Shown piece by piece: positions 57,701 to 64,000 of a DNA stretch of 64,000 bases (positions are counted from its first letter, which is position 1; each line of letters starts with the position of its first letter). Both the position numbers and the translations under genes were made by a program. Source of the DNA: Plasmopara viticola (lineage: Eukaryota > Oomycota > Peronosporomycetes > Peronosporales > Peronosporaceae); assembly GCA_001695595.3 (NCBI GenBank), contig MBPM02000005.1, positions 558,001 to 622,000 of the forward strand. The letters are read 5' to 3'. The notes under the pieces are model-generated. The model searched no databases, was not told where the DNA came from, and worked only from the letters and a program-made list of their open reading frames with translations.

Positions 57701-60624
57701 TCACTGCCAACATTGCTCAATAATTGCGCCGTCGGCACGCGCGTGGTCACGAAATCAATCACACCATTGTCCTCACACGTCGCATCGTCCTTAACTAGTG
57801 TCAAGTTGTAGCCCGCACCATACCGATTCTTTAGAAACAACGACGACCCACAACACCGCAGATCGCCTTCAGCCATTATAGCGATTCGATCCCCAAGAAT
57901 ATCAGCTTCGTCCATAAAATGGGTTGTGAGGACCATCACACGATCGTTGCGATTATTCAGCAAGATCTCCCACGTGCTTCGTCGACTATACGGATCCATT
58001 CCCGACGTTGGCTCGTCTAAAAACACCAATGAACTGTCACCAAGCAGAGAAATCGCAACCGAGAGCTTCCGTTTCATCCCACCCGACAATTTCGTCGACT
58101 TGACGTGGCGTTTTTCCGTCAATCCTACTTCTTGAATCTGACGCGCAATCACTTCATCCAGTTCATTGATGGTATACCCTTTGATGCGTCCAAAGAAAAG
58201 CAAGTGTTCTTCGACCGTCAATTCTTCAAACAAGACGTCATGTTGAAAACAAAGCCCCAGAGACTCACGGATCACGTCCATATCGTGACGAATGGACATG
58301 CCACGGAACGTGGCGTCACCACTTGTAGGTGCAATCATACCCGTAAGCATCGAGATCAAAGTCGTCTTCCCTGCACCATTATGTCCAAGTAAACACGTGA
58401 TCTGGTTCTTGTACATGGTTAAATTTAAGCCTTGTACCGCCACTTTTTCACCACCAGGAACCGAAAACACTTTTCGCAATCGCTGAACCGCTAAAACTTG
58501 ACCCGAATGTTCTTGTTCGCGATATTCGGCCGACACTGGCTCGGTGTTGTAGTTTACATCAATAGGCGTACTATTCAACAAAGCCTCTCCTGGGTTATCA
58601 GCGTCAATTTTGGCCTTCACCCCTTTACGTGCTACACAACCTGTACGCCAGTACGATGGAGAGAACGGAAAGTACCACTTGAGTGTCGTTCCGTACTCTT
58701 TTGGCACGACTTTTTCGAAATACAGTCCTAACAGTGTATACAAAATCGTGTCAATCACAAACATCAATAGCGAATGACTGAAGCGAAAGTTGTTATTTAG
58801 TACGCTTGCGTTCGAAAAATCAACGCCAGTTCCAGTTGCTTCAAAATTTGACAAGACTGTCACACCCAGTGAAAGCGCGACTGGAGAGAGAAGACAAGCG
58901 ATTGTCTTTGTGCTCTCAGACGTTTGCGTAGTAAGCGCTGCGGATACAAAATACATGAGAAAGAAAAGCACCATTCCAACAAAAGCGCCGACGCGAGCCT
59001 TGCTGAAGATGGTACTGATCAAATAGCCATACGCCAGTACACTGAGACCAAAAAGGAAAAAAAAGAGAAAGATCAAAAACGCCAAACTGTTGGCAAACAA
59101 ACTCAATGAGCCCACAAAAGCTTGGAGAACTGCGCTTCCGAAAAGAATAAGCGTGTACGTAATGTACCACGACACGACAATCGCTTTCTCCTTGACGCCA
59201 AGGATCTTCATGTATTCTCGCAAACGCAGCTCTTTCTCTTGGATGAGGACCACTAAGATCCGAGAAATCGAGTACAAGTACGACAAGATGAACACGATGG
59301 GAAAAACGGTCGAGACAGAGTCGTAGAACGGCGAGCTGACAAACGATTCGATGGGAAACGGTGCCACAGACGCGCCAAGATACGGTTGTGGCGCCTGTCG
59401 CAACGAGACAAGCAATGCCTCGATTGTGCCGTTTGAAAGAAAAGGTATTAAGCTTGAGAACGTCACGCCAGCTCCAGCAATTCTTTCAAGAGTCGTGGCT
59501 AAAAGCACATCATTATCCAATGACGACAAGAGTGCATCATCTAGTTCTGAAGACGCAACAGCCGTCGTGTCAGTACGTTGACACTCACCACTTGTTGTCT
59601 GAGTCGCTGCATCCCATTCAGGCATACACGAGACAAATTTCGTGACTAATGTCTGAAGTGTCATGAAGCCGGTCGTGGCATATCTTGAATAATACTTGAC
59701 GTCGATCGACTTTTGTAACGGTGACATTTCCGCTGGATCTCCACCTGTTTTGGGAATCATACCAACTGAATCTTCATCTCCAATGGTCGAATTTAATCGG
59801 ACACTGTACTCAATGTCTTGAAACGACCCAATATTGTCGGCATTTGGGTACGAATTGAAGACGATGGCTCCGTAAATATGAGGATTTGCTAGCGTTGATC
59901 CATAATCGCTCCCACTTATGTAATCTTCCAATGCTTCTTCCGTGTCGAAAAATTGTACGCTTTCCATTAACGACGGAAATACCGCTGACGTGGTGGTGTT
60001 TCCTAAAGCAATTCGCGGATACCACACTTTCATGGTCTGCATAAAGTAGTCTCTCGTAAAAGTCGTGTCAGGAGCTATAGCAATCTTGTAGGGCGCGACT
60101 TTGCCTTTGCATGCCGCGGGCACGGCGTACGGTGACGTCGGGTCGATGTCCACTAACCCTTGTACGATCACACCAATCGTACAGTTATCCAACTCTGTAC
60201 GCGACAGTTCGTTCAACTTCATACCGTGAGAAATAGATAAACTGCCCATAAAGGACAGAATGCCCCATAACGAGGTCTCGTGCATCGTAAATTTCGGTAA
60301 ATTGGCAGGAATATCAGCCAAGTATGTACCGTAAGCCTGATATAGATTGTAAGACGTACCCTGGGTACTGTCGAGCTTCGAACTTTCGTCATCACTCCAG
60401 CCTTCAGGCACATAAACGTCATCTACTAGAGTCTTGAGAAGACCCATTAGAAGGATAAAAATGCACGGGAGAGCCATCTCCATGACTGTAGCGACAGGAT
60501 GACGCTTCTTGAGCATCCAATTCTTCCACAGTAACGTTCGGACAAATTGCCACGTGGTGCGACGCGCGGCCAGAGGTGACGAGAGGGACGCTGGCATGTT
60601 CTCTTTCAGTGCGGTATTGGTCAT
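54745..60624 (-). CDS. ABCA-family ATP-binding cassette transporter, full length
   Basis: 1959 residues in one uninterrupted exon, start ATG at 60624. Full ABC layout TMD-NBD-TMD-NBD of the ABCA type: first membrane helix near residues 44-64, a large extracytoplasmic loop, a helix cluster about 440-680, and NBD1 with Walker A GHNGAGKTT at 747-755, signature LSGGMKRK from 846 and Walker B VFLDEPTSGMDP. Then a second helix (about 1070), loop and cluster (about 1270-1510), and NBD2 with Walker A GINGAGKTT at 1590-1598, signature LSGGNKRK from 1689, FLDEPSTGMDP and TTHSMEEAEAL. A C-terminal region ends with the EQIFNAFA motif that corresponds to the ABCA VFVNFA motif. ABCA proteins move lipids or related amphipathic molecules across membranes using ATP. 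The substrate here is unknown. All catalytic motifs are intact. Confidence 0.95.
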   Translation of the reverse strand: MTNTALKENMPASLSSPLAARRTTWQFVRTLLWKNWMLKKRHPVATVMEMALPCIFILLMGLLKTLVDDVYVPEGWSDDESSKLDSTQGTSYNLYQAYGTYLADIPANLPKFTMHETSLWGILSFMGSLSISHGMKLNELSRTELDNCTIGVIVQGLVDIDPTSPYAVPAACKGKVAPYKIAIAPDTTFTRDYFMQTMKVWYPRIALGNTTTSAVFPSLMESVQFFDTEEALEDYISGSDYGSTLANPHIYGAIVFNSYPNADNIGSFQDIEYSVRLNSTIGDEDSVGMIPKTGGDPAEMSPLQKSIDVKYYSRYATTGFMTLQTLVTKFVSCMPEWDAATQTTSGECQRTDTTAVASSELDDALLSSLDNDVLLATTLERIAGAGVTFSSLIPFLSNGTIEALLVSLRQAPQPYLGASVAPFPIESFVSSPFYDSVSTVFPIVFILSYLYSISRILVVLIQEKELRLREYMKILGVKEKAIVVSWYITYTLILFGSAVLQAFVGSLSLFANSLAFLIFLFFFLFGLSVLAYGYLISTIFSKARVGAFVGMVLFFLMYFVSAALTTQTSESTKTIACLLSPVALSLGVTVLSNFEATGTGVDFSNASVLNNNFRFSHSLLMFVIDTILYTLLGLYFEKVVPKEYGTTLKWYFPFSPSYWRTGCVARKGVKAKIDADNPGEALLNSTPIDVNYNTEPVSAEYREQEHSGQVLAVQRLRKVFSVPGGEKVAVQGLNLTMYKNQITCLLGHNGAGKTTLISMLTGMIAPTSGDATFRGMSIRHDMDVIRESLGLCFQHDVLFEELTVEEHLLFFGRIKGYTINELDEVIARQIQEVGLTEKRHVKSTKLSGGMKRKLSVAISLLGDSSLVFLDEPTSGMDPYSRRSTWEILLNNRNDRVMVLTTHFMDEADILGDRIAIMAEGDLRCCGSSLFLKNRYGAGYNLTLVKDDATCEDNGVIDFVTTRVPTAQLLSNVGSEIAFQLPLASSSTFASMFADLDEKLQELGLLSYGVSVTTLEEVFIKVAEANDHDNQHTLGNRGRTSTAGFIDTIAGTEAVGSYFMIHLWALFLKRFRYAKRDKKMIFYSLALPVILLAVGLGLLQSTSITKDDPNLQLTTNTFDAGTETPTPYFCQPGPSQDEWCSTAMNSYFTDVSTQALALSEPAYDSSSPTVFSVTYTDPEVNTSGATGYGLRLGQEIFHRGYGVDTSPVEGQYGAYLVYGDSNQNVLSYNLFVNTTSTHSAIIFKALMDQTIYRFFASDASGDGSNLKLVVNNHPLPLTADAKALFGSFLAFTACLFICIAFTYYPASIVTFLVKEKQSTHNSKHQQLVSGVSLGAFWLANFLWDFSLYLVPCVAALALIKGFGIDAMTGGSSCSSCTSETFLAVIVLFLLFGLAICPFTYCLSYLFKEHASSQTYTIMINFLLGVVLMIASFVLDMIESTEDVNAVLVFIWRLSPLFNLGYGLLNLVLNELTTIRESDETPTSPFSTELMGWEMIYLFFTAILYGFLAVGIDYAMTFPTVKEWMSGHHVVSDEEYDDDVDVEKEAQRVVSGEADGDIIKLAKLRKVYRGGKVAVRNLSFGLKQGECFGFLGINGAGKTTTMKMLTGDEVPTSGTATLGGFDILTQQIEVRRQIGYCPQFDALFDLLTVREHLELFASIKGVSRAQLNDVVQDKINQLNLGDFEHKLAGSLSGGNKRKLSVAIAMIGNPRIIFLDEPSTGMDPVSRRFMWDVIADISTRGKNSTIVLTTHSMEEAEALCSRVGIMVGGRLRCLGSVQHLKSRFGDGLIFDVKLATPTQEELGELMQRGFGGAQETVTRVDLEDKCRLCGDQTLAQRVVASHPTGYGLAAAMERDGSVRADAFLSWYLEETRFDTLLHFLRHSFSHGGVTVMERQNDFCRFKLCGSNDELCLSKVFALVEDIKEKMHIREYSVSQTSLEQIFNAFASQQTEEQGVARGFHLS

Positions 60625-62174
60625 GTCCGTTGAAGGCGAGTGTATGTCAAATATAATGCAAGATCTAGCGAATCCTTCGTAAGACTGGTTTTTATAGAAT
60701 GTATGCTTAGGGTAAGAGGAACGATTTCACTTAATAAAAACAGCTATGGCTCAATTCTATAATTAAGGCCAATTAGTGGGTAACTGCTCAAGTTAACATG
60801 TTGACACATTTAATTATGCGGCCACTTCAATGAATTGTACAATCGTCTGCCGGAGATCTTTTTTGTATCGTACTAAGCGAGGCGCAGAAATCAGAGTTTG
60901 ATAAGAAACAAACTTGGACGCTCGCTAACTTGCTTGATGATTAAAATAGGAGTTCATTTTTCCTCGCCTAAGAAGGCTGGATGTTGCTATGGAAGAGATG
61001 GTCTCAAAGACAGCAGAGAGCTTTAGCTTTCCACGCCACAATCATTTCAGGGCTTCTTCTGACTAAAAGTCAGAGATTACTACTATATGTAATGATCCGT
61101 TACATCCTAGCCCGATTACATATTTATTACCTGTGACTTTAAACGGAAAGGTGATTCAACCAGGCAGCAAAGAATGGCGCTTGTCGGCCTTTTCGTTTTT
61201 GACGATCACTTTAACTCTAAAAAAGCTTGATTTAGCTTTCGAATTGCCGTTGCGCCAACTCGGCCTATTTGCTTCAGGCTGCATCTGAGCCGCTCAGAAA
61301 GGGAGGGCTCTAGAAGAGGCTTCCACTTGTCCCTTGCTGGATAGTCTGTTCACATTTCCGCCTTCGGGCGATGAACTTCCGTGTGCGCTTCGGCAAACAC
61401 ACGCCATAATCGCTAGCTAGGGCTGCGAAGAAGTCTTAGGTCAATGCCAGCGTTGTAAAAATAATGGTGTCACTCAAAAAAGCGCCCTAAGTTTGTATCG
61501 GACTTACCGGCCATCCAAAAAGCCTCACTCATAAAGGACAAACAAAATATTCTTCAGGAAAAGGCTCGACTTGGTACGCCCTTGTTGATGACGTCATCAA
61601 ATTTGGAGGCTGGGAGCGGTCAAAAGCGACAATCTACATGCAATTGAAGACATCAAGTCCGACATAGTGAAGGGGAAGAAGAACAGACGAAAACTACAGA
61701 GTTTGACTGTGAGGTTTTCCTAAGAAAAGATACAGATACATGATTTGTTTGTGCGGTTTCTCCTCAGTGACGTTTCCGAAGCAAGGTGGAAAAAATCCGA
61801 TCTGCAATAAACACAAACTTTGTTTTAATGCAAGTTTCCTAATAATTCCCCTCGCAATCTATTCGACCATCTATACTATTTTTGTCTGTCCGATAAAATG
61901 GGAGGAGCTCATGGTTTTATACGTCCTAATATGTAGATACACGACAATTGATCGAATTCGTAAGCCAAAGAAGTGGAGCCGTTTTAGCCGATCATACGAT
62001 CGTGCTCGCGTAGGTCAAAATTTTATTTGTTGGACCATTTATCGATTTTTCGTCGTGACCGGTCGCGCATAGACAAATGTTCGTTTACGTATGTTCGATC
62101 CGCCTTTATCCGACTACATAACATTGGAAGTGTTCCATAACTGATAGGTTTTCGGATAACGAGAATCGAGGTGG
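60625..62174. other. Intergenic between transporter and CRN pseudogene
   Basis: About 1.55 kb that should contain the transporter promoter near its left end. A plus-strand frame at 61740-62072 (ATG, 110 codons) has no recognised domain. The minus strand around 61250-61430 has a coding-like Arg/Leu/Glu-rich stretch without a start. I assign nothing. Confidence 0.45.
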
Positions 62175-63236
62175 TCACGTTTTAAATCTCAGCGGTGTGT
62201 GCATTTTTTTAAAAAAGCGTGGTGAGCATGATAAGACCATTGCTGGAGCAGCGGTCACAATGCTTCGGTGAAACATTTCCATCTTGTCATTCAACGACAC
62301 TTCCGTCCAGAAATCTTTAAAGTCATCCGATGCGTCAATCCTGTTCTTCTTCGGAGCAATCATGCGAGCGACTCGTGCGTGCGGGTTCAAACAGCGATAG
62401 AATGGACGCTCTAACCCAGTGAAGACCAAAGGCTTGCGAACCATGTCACCAAAAGTCGTCGCCATGTCGAACGCGCATGCTTGTTTCGCCCGTGATACGC
62501 TGTTGAAAAGAAAATCTCTTTGTTCCGTCGTGAGCACGTCATGCCCTTTGCGGTCTTTGCGATCAATGATACGTGTGTTTTTGATGGAAGGATCAAACAG
62601 CTCAAACAAAAAAGTCTGAATCATCACGGATGAAGCTGATTTGTAGATGATCGAACGCGTATTTCAATGGCTGAAACACCAACAGACCATTCTTCACGTC
62701 GTCGACATCCGATATTTGCATCATCACAAGCGATATATACGCGTGGCTTCGACGAAACAGATGCGACGCTATCACGAGCGTTCTTGGAAAAGCAACATCG
62801 AGCAACATGCATCGCACCCGCGTCTTCTTTTGCCGAAAGCATTCATAATACTCGCACAATCGCTCCTTGAATGTACTGTCTCGTTCAGTTAGAGTTGTTG
62901 GTGCATTGGCAAGAATGTGCGGCAAAATCACTTGGAGACGGGCAGCTTCGGGTGCGCTTGCGCGCCGAGGTACTTGCACGATGAGCGCTCTTTCTTCACG
63001 CCACCAAACGACGCAATCGGCGCACCTTCTTCCAACGCCTGCTTCCAGTCAAACTGCAATCGGTTCGCGAAGACGGTCAGGTCGGCCGCAGCAGTCCCTG
63101 CGAGGTGACTTTCCTTGAACTTGTCCTTCACCGCATTTCGAGACGAATCCGCATCTCCAACATCCACGCATAAAGCATCAGCCGACGCCAGAGCGTGTCC
63201 GTCTTTGTCCACGAGTTGGAGCCATTTCCGCGCCAT
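62175..63236 (-). pseudogene. Crinkler (CRN)-type effector with HNH-like nuclease region, frameshifted
   Basis: I place the start at the ATG at 63236 (MARKWLQLVDKDGH), where the CRN-type ubiquitin-like N-terminal domain begins; the upstream extension looks non-homologous. This domain contains AADLTVFANRLQFD and ends at a VQVPRR motif, the equivalent of the CRN HVLVxVP junction. The body contains an HNH_2-like region: VIASHLF for the first His, then DVDDVKNGLLVFQPLKYAFD for the Asn-Gly-Leu-Leu block; the usual last His is not in its common place. One-base-type frame changes lie at about 62982-63000 and about 62608-62613 (a T run), and the last frame stops at 62175-62177. CRN effectors act in host nuclei. 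This copy cannot make the full protein unless these are assembly errors. Confidence 0.65.
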
Positions 63237-64000
63237 CGCTTCTCTGCGAGAATGACGATCAAATGAGGTTGAAGTGGTATGGCGGACGAAGCGGATCATC
63301 TATGTCACATCGTCCGCTTCTCCTACCCCTCGAGAGTACGCCTAACCACCCTTGAAGACCGCGATGATACGAGATTGTACAATTCTGTACCAAGCGCGTC
63401 CACTTCGCACTCAGAGCATTGAATCTCAGCTGGCATCTACGGGTTAGATACAATGTCATATTAAGGAGACTTAAGAGCAAAACTATTTAGAAAAGGTAAT
63501 TTTCACAGTGCCGATAGAAGCAGAAAAAGATGTTACTCGATGTCGGCAGATTTCGAAGACAGGCTACGATGTTGGGAAAGTGCTGATGCCAACGATTCTA
63601 TCGCTGTTACAGGGGTTTACGCTGGATCAGGGTATCGATCCATGGGCTTCTCGCACATGTGCCGAAAATCTAGGCTAAAGCAGACCTTCACTCTTGTGCG
63701 GCGCAGGTTGAAGTCACTAATGCGCAACATTTAGCTCGAGGTAATAATTTAGTGAAAAATCGGGAATTATGAGTCAAGGATGCAAATCAAAACGATTTAA
63801 AAGGTGGACCTAAAGGGTGGATGAAGGCCTAAGTATGGTACGCAGCACACTTTTGTGCAGAAGGCACTTGATGTGACAAGGTCACATAGAATCTTGCACA
63901 GAAGAGGCGTGCGAAGAATCCCGAAGTGAGCAAAGACTGACTAGTCATCCAATACTTCAGTGCTTTGATTTAACCTTTAATTCTTGATATGCGTCTAAAC
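63237..64000. other. Upstream flank of CRN pseudogene, no other gene
   Basis: Contains the immediate promoter side of the CRN copy. Short frames at 63259-63480 (-) and 63540-63734 (+) are unrecognised. A distant relative of the 180-bp repeat occurs at 63862-63916. Confidence 0.4.
63862..63916 (-). repeat. Distant partial copy of the 180-bp repeat
   Basis: The words gacaaggtcaca, ttgcacaga and aggcgtgc occur in the same order and spacing as in 26049-26228 and 54020-54199, with several mismatches. The remainder of the repeat, including the candidate intron, is not recognisable here. Confidence 0.45.

Noticed and set aside
54944..60422. Many small ORFs on both strands over 54.9-60.4 kb
   Set aside because: All lie inside the intact 1959-codon ABCA frame and show no independent motif.
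61740..62072. 110-codon plus-strand ORF upstream of the CRN pseudogene
   Set aside because: It has an ATG but no recognisable domain, signal peptide or paralogue; the length is possible by chance in AT-rich DNA.
1..64000. CRISPR arrays, operons, tRNA and rRNA genes
   Set aside because: No regularly spaced direct repeats with unique spacers, no complete tRNA fold and no rRNA sequence were recognised; the gene content is eukaryotic.

Overview
The window looks like a gene-poor, repeat-rich stretch of an oomycete genome, most likely a Peronosporales plant pathogen (Phytophthora or downy-mildew type). The evidence is (i) a family of secreted, tandem WY/LWY-type effectors, (ii) a broken Crinkler (CRN) effector fused to an HNH-type nuclease region, and (iii) large tracts of decayed, AT-rich intergenic DNA with transposon remains. 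The sequence does not allow a species call. Few intact genes are visible: three complete effector genes, one effector gene cut by the left edge, and one very large ABCA transporter.

Layout. 1-342 is the C-terminal end of a WY-type effector (+). 2500-3512 is a dead copy of the same gene (+), and both have related 3' flanks. 3.5-14.9 kb holds no recognisable intact gene; it carries a 74-bp palindrome (8607-8680), a decayed effector-like fragment (9807-9983) and one copy of a ~328-bp SINE-like repeat. From 14.9 to 34.8 kb there is a direct segmental duplication. Segment A (14929-26046) and segment B (27684-34817) each carry one intact 429-residue effector gene on the minus strand. Segment A was later hit by a SINE-like element (9-bp target duplication) and by a 4.36-kb Copia retrotransposon (5-bp target duplication). 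Segment B preserves both empty sites. A broken pogo-type (DDE_1) transposase gene lies between the segments. 34.8-43.5 kb is mostly decayed sequence with a tandem repeat block near 41.3-41.8 kb. 43518-44813 is a third intact effector (431 residues). 44.8-54.7 kb has no intact gene, only effector-like debris and a 180-bp repeat. 54745-60624 is an intronless 1959-residue ABCA transporter. 62175-63236 is a CRN-like pseudogene with two frameshifts.

How the genes relate. The effectors are one multigene family spread by local duplication. Their coding frames and lengths stay intact while the flanks have accumulated many indels, which suggests the genes are maintained by selection. They have a signal peptide and an EER-like acidic motif but no clear RXLR, followed by four W-centred units spaced 91-97 residues. 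The ABCA transporter is probably an ordinary conserved gene next to this accessory region. The Copia element, the transposase and the CRN gene are all inactivated by stops or frameshifts.
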